A DNA stretch of 64,000 bases from Ancylobacter aquaticus. GTDB lineage: Bacteria; Pseudomonadota; Alphaproteobacteria; Rhizobiales; Xanthobacteraceae. The DNA is taken from positions 124,001 through 188,000 of the forward strand of contig NZ_SMFY01000001.1 in NCBI RefSeq assembly GCF_004339465.1. The letters run 5' to 3'. Numbering within the stretch: the first letter of the stretch is position 1; every line of letters starts with the position of its first letter. The translations under genes were made by a program, and so were the position numbers. Positions 25,504-34,439 of this stretch are shown one piece after another. Below the pieces are notes generated by a model, which worked only from the letters and a program-made list of their open reading frames with translations, was not told where the DNA came from and did no database searches.

Positions 25504-26483
25504 TCCGCAGGGGACGGCCCCCGGGAAAGGTTCTCCCGCCACCGCGGCCGCTGCGCCATCTGGCCCCGCGCGTGCCGCGCCTGGGCGAAGGGGCGCTCCC
25601 CGGCCTGCTGCCCGAAGCGCGGGCGCTCATGGCGCTGCCCAATGTCATTGCCACCGGCTTCGGGCGGAAGTTCACCGGCGGAAAGGCGACCGGCGAGCGC
25701 TGCCTTGTGGTGCATGTCGAGGCGAAGACCGACGACCTGCCCGCGCAGGGCTGCGTTCCTTCCGAGATCGCCACGCGCGGGGGCGGGGCGCTGCGCACCG
25801 ATGTGGTCGGCTGCGGCCATATGCGCGCACTCGCTTTGCGCAGTGGTGAGGGCCTGCTCAGCTTCGACAACCAGACGGGTGTCTGCGCCCTCACCTTCCA
25901 CACCGAGCGCGGCGCCTTCGCGCTCACCTGCGCCCATGTCGTCACCGATCTTTCCGGCGCGCTCCCGCGTCCGGTGCGCTGGCGGCCCGCGTCGGGTGTG
26001 GCCGGGGCGGGCCATGCGGTGCTGGCCACCCGGCTTTCCGCACCCGTCATCGCCGCCGACGCGGCGGTGATCGAACTCCTGCCCGGCATTGCGGCCGGCG
26101 CCTGGGAGGTCGAGGGCGGCAACGCCTACATCAACGCCCTCGATATCTTTCGCGAAGGCGAGGGCACGGAGTATTTCTACGTGACGCCGCGCGGCACCGT
26201 CTATTGCGGCTTCCCCCAGCAGATGGCCGGCGGCAGTGTTGCGATCGACGGCGCGGTCCGCACTGTCGGGCGCTACTGGTCGCTCCGGGTGCCGGCCGGC
26301 GGAGGCGGGCTGCCGGCCAGAGAGGGCGATTCCGGCGCGCTGGTCCTTCGTCGTGGGATCGGCGGCTATGTGGCGATGGGGCTGGTCTTCGCCGGCACAC
26401 CGGCGGGGGCCGAACAGCAGGTCGGGGTGTTTCCGTTCCGCGTCGTCTGGGACAGCCTAGCCCTTGGCGTCCTGCCCCTGTGA
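25500..26483 (+). CDS. Trypsin-like (PA-clan) serine protease domain protein
   Basis: 327 aa, not a standard named protease. The triad can be placed as His146 in ALTCAHVVTD, Asp187 in AADAAVIEL and Ser278 in EGDSGALVL, with H-D and D-S distances (41 and 91) close to those of trypsin. Residues 44-105 (LPNVIATGFGRKFTGGK...RTDVVGCG) resemble the N-terminal module that precedes such domains in NAL1-like proteins: a G-x-G-x-K stretch then a TDV-x-x-G end. No signal peptide, so it may work in the cytosol or leave by another route. Coupled to the lipoprotein gene; 3' end overlaps the convergent rsmD by 27 bases. Confidence 0.75.
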   Translation: MIRRGRPPGKVLPPPRPLRHLAPRVPRLGEGALPGLLPEARALMALPNVIATGFGRKFTGGKATGERCLVVHVEAKTDDLPAQGCVPSEIATRGGGALRTDVVGCGHMRALALRSGEGLLSFDNQTGVCALTFHTERGAFALTCAHVVTDLSGALPRPVRWRPASGVAGAGHAVLATRLSAPVIAADAAVIELLPGIAAGAWEVEGGNAYINALDIFREGEGTEYFYVTPRGTVYCGFPQQMAGGSVAIDGAVRTVGRYWSLRVPAGGGGLPAREGDSGALVLRRGIGGYVAMGLVFAGTPAGAEQQVGVFPFRVVWDSLALGVLPL

Positions 26484-27041
26484 GGCGGGCGCGGCGCGCA
26501 GAAAAATGATCTCGCTCGTGTCGTAGCGGCGGCGCTCCAGTTCCTCGAAACCTTTGGGGGCGGCGAAGGCGGCTTCGACCGACTCCTCCACCACCAGCAG
26601 CGCATCCGGCGCCAGCCAGTGGCCGGCCAAGGCGCCGGCCAGCGCTTTTTCGGCGAGGCCGCTCCCATAGGGCGGATCGCAGAACACAAGGTCGAAGGCG
26701 TCGCTGGCGAAGGCATCGCCGAGCGCGGTGGCGTCGCGGCGGAAGATGCGGGTGATGCCGCCGACGCCGAGTGCCTCGACATTGGCACGGATCAACGCCC
26801 GGGGTTCCGGTGCATCGTCCACGAACACGGCTATCCGTGCCCCGCGCGACAGCGCCTCCAGCCCCAGCGCGCCGGTGCCGGCGAACAGGTCGAGCACGCG
26901 GGCGCCGTCAGCCGCGTCGCCATAGGCATGGGCGAGCACGTTGAACAGCGCCTCGCGCAGCCGGTCGGAGGTCGGGCGCGTGGCCATGGACGAGGGGCCG
27001 CGTAACGCCCGCCCCTTGAAGCGCCCGCCGACGATCCGCAT
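26457..27041 (-). CDS. rsmD: 16S rRNA (guanine(966)-N(2))-methyltransferase
   Basis: 194 aa. Methylates G966 of 16S rRNA on the assembled 30S. MRIVGGRFKGRAL start, SAM loop VLDLFAGTGALGLEALSRGA, and catalytic FCDPPYGSGLAEKAL (the DPPY motif of N2-guanine methyltransferases) are clear. Starts 11 bases after the rluB stop, so the two RNA-modification genes form an operon. Its last 27 bases overlap the convergent protease gene. Confidence 0.95.
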   Translation of the reverse strand: MRIVGGRFKGRALRGPSSMATRPTSDRLREALFNVLAHAYGDAADGARVLDLFAGTGALGLEALSRGARIAVFVDDAPEPRALIRANVEALGVGGITRIFRRDATALGDAFASDAFDLVFCDPPYGSGLAEKALAGALAGHWLAPDALLVVEESVEAAFAAPKGFEELERRRYDTSEIIFLRAAPASQGQDAKG

Positions 27042-27052
27042 GGCCGCGCCTG

Positions 27053-29263
27053 TCAGCTACGCGGCGAGCGGGGCGGACGGCCGGGCTTGCCGCTGGAGGG
27101 CCGTCCACCCGAAGGCTTGCCACCGGAAGGCTTACCGCCAGAAGGCTTACCGCCAGAAGGCTTGCCCCCGAACGGCTTGCCGCCACCCGGACGACCGGCC
27201 GGCTTGCCGCCTTCCGGACGGCCGCCCGAGGGCTTCCCGAACGGCTTGCCGCCGGACGGGCGCCCCCCCGGTTTGTCAGCGAAATTCTTGGCACCATAGC
27301 TCTTGCCACCGCCGCCCGAGGGCTTGTCGCCAAAGGAACGGCCGCCGGAGGGGCGATCGCCGCGCGGGGGACGATCGTCGCGCGCGCGGAAGGGACGCTC
27401 ACCCTCGGGACGCCCACCTTCGGGACGCCCAGCTTCGGGACGTTCGCGACGGGCGGGACGCTCATCGCCCTCCGGCCGGGGGCGGAAGGAACGCGCGGGC
27501 CGCTCGCCTTCGGGGCGCGACGTGCGCTCGCGGAACGGGCGCTCCCCTTGCGGGCGATCCCCCTCGGGACGCTCGCGACGTGCGGGGCGCTCGTCGCCTT
27601 CCGGGCGCGGCCGGAAGCTGCGCGACTGTTCGGATTTCACCCGGCCGCTATAGGGCCGCGCGCTGCCGGCGCCACGGAAGGAGCGCCCGCTTTCGGGACG
27701 TTCCGGCCGGGCCGGGCGTTCGCCGCGCTCGGGGCGTTCGCTGTGCGAAGGTGCGGCACTGCGGGCGGGACGTTCGCCGCGCTCGCCCTGAGGGCGCGGG
27801 GCGCGCTCGCGGAAGGGGCGCTCGGGACGCTCCCCGCGCTCGGGACGCTCCCCGCGTTCCGGCCGATCCACGCGCGCCGGGCGTTCCGCGCGCGGCGCAT
27901 CGGCGTCGCCGCGGGGGCGGAGCGGGCGCTCGCCGGCCTCGTCTTCACGCTCGAAGCGCGGGCGCGAGGGGCGCGGGCCGCCGACCTTGCGGTCGCGGCT
28001 GGAGGCGCCGGCACGGGCGGGGCGCTCGCTGAAGGGGCGATCCTCGCGGCCGGGGCGGGCGTCGCCGGCCGAGCCATCGGGGCGCTTGCGGAAGGTCCGC
28101 TCGCCGCCGCGCTCACCGCGCGCCGGGCCGGGGCGTTCGCCCGTCCGCACGGCGGCACGCTCTTCGTCGCGTCGGGCGCGGGCGGGGCGGGCGGGCGCGT
28201 CCTCGGGCGGGGCTTCGGTGGAGCGCACGCGCTGCACCAGCACCTTGCGACCCTTGCGATCGGCCACGATGCCGGCCTTCACGCTCTTGCCCTCGCCCGG
28301 CTCGGTGTCGATGGGCAGGCGGCGGTGGCGGTCCTCGGTGCCTTCCGGCTTGGTGTAGCGCGGCTTGGCGGCACCCTTGGCGGCCGCTTTGGACGCGCGG
28401 GGCGCATCGTCCTCGGCATGGTTGAACATCGGGCCGTCGAAATCGGCGCCGGCGGCCTTGGCCAGCGTCTCGCCGAGCTGGTCGGCGAGGATGCGGGTAC
28501 GCACCTCCTCGGCCTCGCCCTGCGGCAGCTCGCCGAGCTGGAACGGGCCATAGGAGAGGCGGATCAGCCGGTTCACGTCGAGCCCGAGCGAGCCGAGCAC
28601 ATTGCGCACTTCGCGGTTCTTGCCCTCGCGCAGCGCCAGAGTGAGCCACACATTGGCGCCCTGCACGCGGTCCAGCACCGCCTCGATCGGCCCATAATGC
28701 ACGCCGTCGACAGTGACGCCGGCGATCAGCGCGTCGAGCTTGTCCTGGGTGATGTCGCCCTTGGCGCGCACGCGATAGCGGCGCAGCCACCCGGTTTCCG
28801 GCAGTTCCAGAACCCGCGACAGCCCGCCATCATTGGTGAGCAGGATCAGCCCTTCGGTGCTGAGGTCGAGCCGCCCCACCGAGACCAGGCGCGGCAGGCC
28901 GGCCGGAAGGATCTCGAACAGGGTGGGGCGCCCCTCGGGGTCGAAATTGGTCGTCACCACGCCCTTGGGCTTGTGGTAGAGGAACAGGCGCGTGCGCTCC
29001 TTTTCCGGCAGCTTCACCCCATCGACGGTGATCTCGTCCTCGGCCGTGACCGTGCGGGCGGGGCTTTCCAGCACCTCGCCATTCACCGCGACGCGGCCGG
29101 CAAGAATCCACTCCTCGATCTCGCGGCGCGAGCCGAGGCCTGCGCGGGCCACCACCTTGGCGATGCGCTCCGCCTCACGCGGGCCCGCCTCCTCTGCCCC
29201 GGCCGGGCGGGCGGCGCGGGGAACGCGGTTGATTTCCTTGCGGGGCGGCGTGTTTTTGGGCAT
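27053..29263 (-). CDS. rluB: RluB/RsuA-family pseudouridine synthase with a long disordered tail
   Basis: 736 aa. Residues ~30-80 are an S4 RNA-binding domain (AKVVARAGLGSRREIEEWILAG), then the synthase domain with catalytic Asp in SVGRLDLSTEGLILLTND and the EGKNREVRNVLGSLGLDVNRLIR motif, ending near residue 250. It should modify 23S rRNA. The remainder, about 430 residues from ~residue 300, is Arg/Gly/Pro/Glu-rich and repetitive: RSFRPRPEGDERPARRERPE occurs twice, GERPER in series, and GGKPS repeats at the end. Typical family members are 240-350 aa; some rhizobial ones have such tails. Operon with rsmD. Confidence 0.9.
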   Translation of the reverse strand: MPKNTPPRKEINRVPRAARPAGAEEAGPREAERIAKVVARAGLGSRREIEEWILAGRVAVNGEVLESPARTVTAEDEITVDGVKLPEKERTRLFLYHKPKGVVTTNFDPEGRPTLFEILPAGLPRLVSVGRLDLSTEGLILLTNDGGLSRVLELPETGWLRRYRVRAKGDITQDKLDALIAGVTVDGVHYGPIEAVLDRVQGANVWLTLALREGKNREVRNVLGSLGLDVNRLIRLSYGPFQLGELPQGEAEEVRTRILADQLGETLAKAAGADFDGPMFNHAEDDAPRASKAAAKGAAKPRYTKPEGTEDRHRRLPIDTEPGEGKSVKAGIVADRKGRKVLVQRVRSTEAPPEDAPARPARARRDEERAAVRTGERPGPARGERGGERTFRKRPDGSAGDARPGREDRPFSERPARAGASSRDRKVGGPRPSRPRFEREDEAGERPLRPRGDADAPRAERPARVDRPERGERPERGERPERPFRERAPRPQGERGERPARSAAPSHSERPERGERPARPERPESGRSFRGAGSARPYSGRVKSEQSRSFRPRPEGDERPARRERPEGDRPQGERPFRERTSRPEGERPARSFRPRPEGDERPARRERPEAGRPEGGRPEGERPFRARDDRPPRGDRPSGGRSFGDKPSGGGGKSYGAKNFADKPGGRPSGGKPFGKPSGGRPEGGKPAGRPGGGKPFGGKPSGGKPSGGKPSGGKPSGGRPSSGKPGRPPRSPRS
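27086..27180 (-). repeat. 15-base tandem repeats coding GGKPS units in rluB
   Basis: Within the 3' part of rluB the unit CGCCAGAAGGCTTAC and close variants (plus-strand reading) repeat in tandem, giving successive SGGKP peptides. The DNA is repeat-like but in frame throughout; length changes by replication slippage are likely between strains. Confidence 0.7.
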
Positions 29264-29339
29264 GGGGATTGATCCGGTCTCCGGGCCGCGGGTGCTAGCA
29301 TGTCCTGCGGTATGAAGCGAGCTTTAGACGAGTAGAGCC

Positions 29340-29831
29340 TTGACGAGCAATGATTCCGACACGGCCAACGCCCGTAGCGGGGGAGCGCGCCGCGATTTCA
29401 TGCGGCTCGCCCTCATGGAGGCAGCCAGCGCCGCCGCCCGTGGCGAGGTGCCGGTGGGCGCCGTGCTGGTGAAGGACGGCACGGTGCTCGCCACTGACGG
29501 CAACCGCACCCGCGAACTGTCCGACCCCACCGCCCATGCGGAAATGCTGGTCATCCGCAGGGCAGCCGTGCGTCTCGGCAATGATCGGCTCACCGACTGC
29601 GATCTCTACGTCACTCTGGAGCCGTGTACCATGTGCGCGGCCGCGATTTCCTTCGCCCGCCTGCGCCGAGTCTATTACGGCGCGGCCGACGCCAAGGGTG
29701 GGGCGGTGGAAAGCGGCGTGCGCTTCTTCGCGCAGCCGACCTGCCATCACCGGCCGGACCTCTATGGCGGGCTGGGGGAGAGCGAGGCGGCCGACCTGCT
29801 GCGGGAGTTTTTCGCGGGGCGGCGGGGGTAG
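29340..29831 (+). CDS. tadA: tRNA adenosine(34) deaminase
   Basis: 163 aa. Converts A34 to inosine in tRNA-Arg(ACG). Zinc site as in the family: HAE (His66, Glu68 as proton shuttle) and EPCTMC (Cys96, Cys99). Other fits: RGEVPVGAVLVKDG, RLRRVYYGAADAKGGAVESG. Start uncertain: TTG 29340 gives a Ser/Thr-rich 20-residue lead with only a weak ribosome site; ATG 29400 (MRLALMEAAS) would trim it and leave the domain intact. Divergent from rluB, as in many Rhizobiales. Confidence 0.9.
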   Translation: MTSNDSDTANARSGGARRDFMRLALMEAASAAARGEVPVGAVLVKDGTVLATDGNRTRELSDPTAHAEMLVIRRAAVRLGNDRLTDCDLYVTLEPCTMCAAAISFARLRRVYYGAADAKGGAVESGVRFFAQPTCHHRPDLYGGLGESEAADLLREFFAGRRG

Positions 29832-29838
29832 GGCGACC

Positions 29839-30843
29839 TCACCCCAGAACCGCCTCCAGCCGGCGCTTCACCTCGTCCTTCACCGGCTCGGCTGCCTTGA
29901 GGATGGCGGCGGCGCGGAAGAAGTCGAGCACGCGGAAATCATTCACATTGGGCCGGATGAGTATGTCCGGCGCCCCGGATTTCAGCTTCTCGCCGACGAT
30001 AGACGAGGCCATGATCTGCAGCGTGGCAAACATCGCCTCGAACGGGGCCGGCACGCCGCGCATCTCGGTGCCATGGCCGCCGGTTATGTCGACGGCGATC
30101 ACTACATCGGCCTTGGCGCGCAGGAGATCGAACGGCAGCGGGTTCACCGCCCCGCCATCGACCAGCGTGTGGCCATCCAGCTGGACGGGGCGGATGAGGC
30201 CGGGGATGGCCAGCGAGGCCGCAAGCGCCGGGCGGATGGGGCCACGAGCGAACGTGCGCTCGCAGCGCTCCCAATAGTCGGTCGCCACCACCTGCAGGGG
30301 GATCGATAGTTCCTCGAAGGTCTCCGGCACCGCCTCGGGCAGGAACCCGCCGATGAAGCGCTCGGCGTCGATCAGTACCGGGTTGCCGAGCCCCGCGCCG
30401 AATAGATCGGCGATGCGCCCCACCCGCGCGGCGAGCAGGCGCTTCATCACGTCGCTGCGCTTGCGCAGCATGTGCGTCACCATGTGGCGGATGTCGCGCG
30501 CCGGCATGCCGGCCGCATAGACGCTGGCGAACAGCGCACCGATGGAGGCGCCGGCCATGGCGGTGGGACGCAGGCCGAGATCGTCCAGCGCCTCCAGCAC
30601 GAGGATATGCGAGAGGCCGCGCGCCCCGCCCGAGCCCAGCGCCACGCCGAGCGTCGGCACGCGGTGCGTCGGGGCGCCCGGCACCGTGCCGCCGCCCGAG
30701 GAAATGACGGCGCTGGCCGCGCCCGGTTCCTCGCCCTTTGGCGGCACAAACAGCACGGGCGCCTGCGGCGGGTCGCCGACCGGGGCGTCGCCTGCCGGCG
30801 GACGCCGCCGCCCAGAGGTGGAATTATCCATGGTTTCGCCCAT
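29839..30843 (-). CDS. Patatin-like phospholipase (RssA-like)
   Basis: 334 aa with the Ser-Asp dyad of patatins: GSGGARG oxyanion loop (residues 70-76), nucleophile Ser100 in GASIG, and Asp in LVDGGAVNPLPF. Acts on lipid esters at the membrane; substrate not known. The first ~60 residues are Pro/Gly-rich and probably disordered. ATG 30843 (AGAAGAA upstream) is preferred, with ATG 30831 four codons in as alternative; a reading from 30924 adds unlike sequence. Convergent with tadA, 7 bases apart. Confidence 0.87.
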   Translation of the reverse strand: MGETMDNSTSGRRRPPAGDAPVGDPPQAPVLFVPPKGEEPGAASAVISSGGGTVPGAPTHRVPTLGVALGSGGARGLSHILVLEALDDLGLRPTAMAGASIGALFASVYAAGMPARDIRHMVTHMLRKRSDVMKRLLAARVGRIADLFGAGLGNPVLIDAERFIGGFLPEAVPETFEELSIPLQVVATDYWERCERTFARGPIRPALAASLAIPGLIRPVQLDGHTLVDGGAVNPLPFDLLRAKADVVIAVDITGGHGTEMRGVPAPFEAMFATLQIMASSIVGEKLKSGAPDILIRPNVNDFRVLDFFRAAAILKAAEPVKDEVKRRLEAVLG

Positions 30844-30950
30844 GCATTTCTTCTGCCACGGGCCCGCGGCATTTGTTTGAACATGGGCACGGTGACGCGG
30901 GGGCGCCAGTGCGAGCGGCCGCATTTGCCGGCAGGCCGGCCCGCATCCCT

Positions 30951-32216
30951 TTACGCGTCCAGCGCGCGCCAGGCGATGTCGCGGCGGCAGAAGCCTTCCG
31001 GCCAGTCGATGCGGGCGATGGCGTCATAGGCGCGTTCGCGCGCCTCGGCGACATTGCCGCCGAGCGCGGTGACGGTGAGCACACGCCCGCCATGGGCGAG
31101 GATGTCGTCGCCCTCCCGGCGGGTGCCGGCGTGGAACACCTTGACCCCGGGGATTGTCTCGGCCGCCTCCAGTCCCCCAATCTGCGAGCCCTTGCCATAG
31201 GGGCCGGGATAGCCCCTGGTCGCCATGACCACGGAAATCGCCGCGTCCGGCTTCAGCGGCACCGGCTGGTCCTCCAGCCGCCCGGTGGCGACGGCGGCGA
31301 GCAGTGGCAGCAGGTCGCCCTCCATCCGCATCATCAGCACCTGGCATTCGGGGTCGCCGAAGCGGACATTGTATTCGATCAGCTTGGGCCCCTCGCGCGT
31401 GATCATCAGCCCGGCGAACAGCACGCCGCGAAACGGACTTGCCGCGTCGGCCAGCGCGCGGGCGGTCGGCTTGACGATGTCGTGGAGGGTGCGCCGCTCC
31501 ATTTCGGCGGTGAAGACCGGGGCGGGCGAATAGGCACCCATGCCGCCGGTGTTCGGCCCTTCGTCATTGTCGAAGGCGCGCTTGTGGTCCTGCGCCGAGC
31601 CGAAGGGCAGCACCGTCTCGCCATCGACGAGGCAGAAGAACGAGACTTCCTCGCCTTCGAGGAATTCCTCGATCAGGATCTCGGTGCCGATGCCACCCAT
31701 GGCGAACACCTCGTCGATGCCCGCCAGCGCCTCCTCCAGCGTCATCGCCACGATCACGCCCTTGCCGGCCATCAGCCCGTCGGCCTTGAGCACGATCGGC
31801 GCGCCGTGGTGCTGGACGAAGGCCCGCGCCTCCTCCACCCCGGTGAAGCGGCCGAAGGCGGCGGTGGGAATGGCGTGCGCCTTGCACAATTCCTTGGTGA
31901 AGAGCTTGGAGCCCTCCAGCTGCGCCGCCACCCGGCGCGGACCGAACACCGCGATGCCCTCACTCATCAGTCGGTCGGCGATGCCGTCCACCAGCGGCGC
32001 CTCGGGGCCGACGACGACGAGGTCGATCTTTTCCGACAGGCACAGGGTGACGATGGCGTCGTGGTCCTCCAGCGGCACGCCAGTGAGGCAGGTGGCGAGC
32101 GAGGCGATGCCGGGATTGCCGGGCAAAGCGAAAAAGGCGCCCATCAGCGGGCTCTGCGCCAGCTTCCAGGCGAGCGCATGCTCGCGGCCCCCCGAGCCGA
32201 GCAGAAGAACGTTCAT
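30951..32216 (-). CDS. purD: Phosphoribosylamine-glycine ligase
   Basis: 421 aa. Second step of purine synthesis, an ATP-grasp enzyme. MNVLLLGSGGREHALAWKLAQS N-terminus, PEAPLVDGIADRL, ATP-grasp lid and EEFLEGEEVSFFCLVDG, ARFGDPECQ-type NVRFGDPECQ, and C-terminal GGRVLTVTALG are all standard. Single gene between the patatin gene and macB. Confidence 0.97.
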   Translation of the reverse strand: MNVLLLGSGGREHALAWKLAQSPLMGAFFALPGNPGIASLATCLTGVPLEDHDAIVTLCLSEKIDLVVVGPEAPLVDGIADRLMSEGIAVFGPRRVAAQLEGSKLFTKELCKAHAIPTAAFGRFTGVEEARAFVQHHGAPIVLKADGLMAGKGVIVAMTLEEALAGIDEVFAMGGIGTEILIEEFLEGEEVSFFCLVDGETVLPFGSAQDHKRAFDNDEGPNTGGMGAYSPAPVFTAEMERRTLHDIVKPTARALADAASPFRGVLFAGLMITREGPKLIEYNVRFGDPECQVLMMRMEGDLLPLLAAVATGRLEDQPVPLKPDAAISVVMATRGYPGPYGKGSQIGGLEAAETIPGVKVFHAGTRREGDDILAHGGRVLTVTALGGNVAEARERAYDAIARIDWPEGFCRRDIAWRALDA

Positions 32217-32436
32217 GCGGCAAACCTCCAGCGCCCCGACACAGCGTTTCGCCTAAACGGTTGGGCGGCGGGGGGCAAGGGGTGGGCCTGCCCGCACGCG
32301 TCATCCGGAACGGCGGCGCCGCCCATTCCGCCCTCATCCCGGCCGCAGGTACAGCCGGAGAGCCGGAAACGTGCCACGGCATGATCTACGATCCCGGCCC
32401 GGCCTTCGCCCGTCAGGGATGGCGGGGGTCGAGCCC
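32217..32436. other. Intergenic space upstream of purD
   Basis: 220 bases between the purD start and the macB stop. It holds partial family-1-like pieces (CATCCGGAACGGC...CCTCATCCCGG near 32300-32342 and ATCCCGGCC...GGGATGG near 32391-32422) but no clean palindrome. The purD promoter must be here; no clear -35/-10 pair seen. Confidence 0.35.
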
Positions 32437-34434
32437 CTACTCGTAGGCCAGCGCCACCACCGGGTCGAGCCCGGCCGCCTTGCGCGCCGGCAGGTAGCCG
32501 AAGACGAGGCCGGTGAGGAAGGCGCAGGCGAAGGCCAGCAGCGGCGGCAGCAGCGAGAGCACGATGGTCACGCCCATCCATTCCAGCCCAAGCGCGGCGG
32601 CAAGGCCGAGCCCGACGCCCACCGCCCCGCCGACCGAGCACACCACCAGCGCCTCGGTGTTGAACTGCAGCATGATGTTGCTCATGCGCGCGCCGGTTGC
32701 CATGCGGATGCCGATCTCGCGGGTACGCTCGGTCACGCTCACCAGCATGATGTTCATCACCCCGATGCCGGCCACCAGCAGCGAGATGGCGGCGACGCAG
32801 CCTAGCACCAGCGTGAGCGTGTTCTGCGTCTCCATCGCCGTTTCCAGGAACTGCGCGGTGTTGCGCACCTGGAAGTCCTCGGCCTGGTGGCGCTCGGTGA
32901 GGGTGCGTGTGATCGCCGCCTCCACCGCCGGAATATCGTCGGCATTGGTCACCTTCACCGTGACCGAGTTCAGGAACTGCCGGCCGAATACCCGCACGAA
33001 GCCGGTGGAGAGCGGGACCAGCGCCACGTCGTCCTGGTCCTGTCCGAAGGCGTTGGCGCCGCGCGGGGAAAGCACGCCGATCACCTCGTAAGGCACGTTC
33101 TTGACCATGACATAGCGCCCGATCGGGTCATCGGCGCCGAACAGGTTCTGCGCCACGGTCTGCCCCAGCACCGTCACCGGCGCATAGGCGCGCACATCGG
33201 CCGGCGTGAACATCACCCCGCGTGCCATCGCCCAATCGCGGGCGGCAAGATAGTCGGGCGTCGTGCCCGTCACCGTGGTGAAATAGTCGAGCGAGCCATA
33301 GCGCAGCGTGTAGCGGCCGGAACGGTCCGGGGCGATGGCGTCGATGCCCGGAATGACCTTCAGCGCCTCGGCGTCCTCCGCCAGCAGGGTGGCGTTGTCG
33401 CCGGCGGTGCGGATGCCCGGTGCGCCGGGCCGCACGATGAGGAGGTTGGTGCCGATCTGCGAGATGCGGTCGAGCACGCTCTGCTTGCCGCCATCGCCCA
33501 CCGCCAGCATGGTAATGACGGAGGCGACGCCGATGACGATGCCGAGCAGGGTCAGCGCGGTGCGGAACAGGTTCGCCGTCATCGAGGCGAACGCCATCCG
33601 TACCGCTTCCGCGAGGTCCGGCACGAAGCGGGCCAGCCCGCCACGCCGCGCCGGGCCGGTGCCGGGCAGGGGCGCGCGGGCGGGCTCTTCCTCGCGCCGT
33701 TCGTCCGAGACGATGCGCCCGTCCTGGAAGCGCACCACGCGCCGGGCATGCGCCGCGACATCGGGGTCGTGGGTGATGAGGATGACGGTGTGACCCTCGG
33801 CATTCAGCTCGCCGAGCAGCGCCAGCACTTCCTCGCCGGAGCGCGAATCGAGCGCGCCGGTGGGCTCATCGGCGAGGATCACCGGCGCCGCGTTCATCAG
33901 CGCCCGGGCAATGGAGACGCGCTGCTGCTGGCCGCCGGAAAGCTGGTTCGGCCGGTGTTCGCTGCGCTCGCCGAGGCCGAGCCGGGCGAGCAGCTCATGC
34001 GCCCGCTCCTCGCGCGCCTCGCGGCCCGAGCCGGCATAGATGGCGGGAATGGCGACATTTTCCGCCGCCGTCAGGCTCGGCAGAAGATTGTAGCGCTGGA
34101 ACACGAAGCCGAAAGCCGAGCAGCGCAGTTCCGCCAACTCGTCCGGGCCGAGGTCTTCGACGTCCACCCCGTCGACCCGGTAAAGGCCGGAGGACACGCG
34201 GTCGAGGCAGCCGATGATGTTCATCAGCGTCGACTTGCCCGAACCCGACTGGCCCATGATGGCGATGAACTCGCCGGGCATGATGGCGAGCGACACCCGG
34301 TCCAGCGCCCGCACAACGCTCTCGCCATTGGGGTAGATGCGGCTGACGTCGACCAGCTCGACGATCGGCCGCATTTCCTCGGATAGCGGCATTGCCGGCC
34401 GGTCTTCCGTGACATGGCGTGCGAGCTCGTTCAT
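32437..34434 (-). CDS. macB: MacB-like ABC transporter (ATPase-permease fusion)
   Basis: 665 aa. N-terminal ATPase (to ~residue 240): Walker A GQSGSGKS, signature [15 protein letters not shown], Walker [14 protein letters not shown]-loop [10 protein letters not shown]. Then a transmembrane helix, a large periplasmic domain (about 300-530) and three C-terminal helices ([22 protein letters not shown]). Layout as in MacB, a mechanotransmission transporter working with MacA and an outer-membrane channel to expel macrolides, peptides, siderophores or lipoprotein-like cargo. Five bases after the macA-like gene. No TolC gene in the window; substrate unknown. Confidence 0.92.
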   Translation of the reverse strand: MNELARHVTEDRPAMPLSEEMRPIVELVDVSRIYPNGESVVRALDRVSLAIMPGEFIAIMGQSGSGKSTLMNIIGCLDRVSSGLYRVDGVDVEDLGPDELAELRCSAFGFVFQRYNLLPSLTAAENVAIPAIYAGSGREAREERAHELLARLGLGERSEHRPNQLSGGQQQRVSIARALMNAAPVILADEPTGALDSRSGEEVLALLGELNAEGHTVILITHDPDVAAHARRVVRFQDGRIVSDERREEEPARAPLPGTGPARRGGLARFVPDLAEAVRMAFASMTANLFRTALTLLGIVIGVASVITMLAVGDGGKQSVLDRISQIGTNLLIVRPGAPGIRTAGDNATLLAEDAEALKVIPGIDAIAPDRSGRYTLRYGSLDYFTTVTGTTPDYLAARDWAMARGVMFTPADVRAYAPVTVLGQTVAQNLFGADDPIGRYVMVKNVPYEVIGVLSPRGANAFGQDQDDVALVPLSTGFVRVFGRQFLNSVTVKVTNADDIPAVEAAITRTLTERHQAEDFQVRNTAQFLETAMETQNTLTLVLGCVAAISLLVAGIGVMNIMLVSVTERTREIGIRMATGARMSNIMLQFNTEALVVCSVGGAVGVGLGLAAALGLEWMGVTIVLSLLPPLLAFACAFLTGLVFGYLPARKAAGLDPVVALAYE

Positions 34435-34439
34435 CGCCC

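Noticed and set aside
27086-27640. Repetitive DNA as a CRISPR array or non-coding tandem repeat
   Set aside because: Units are 15-60 bases, in frame, and code for GGKPS or RPEG-type peptides; there are no regular unique spacers.
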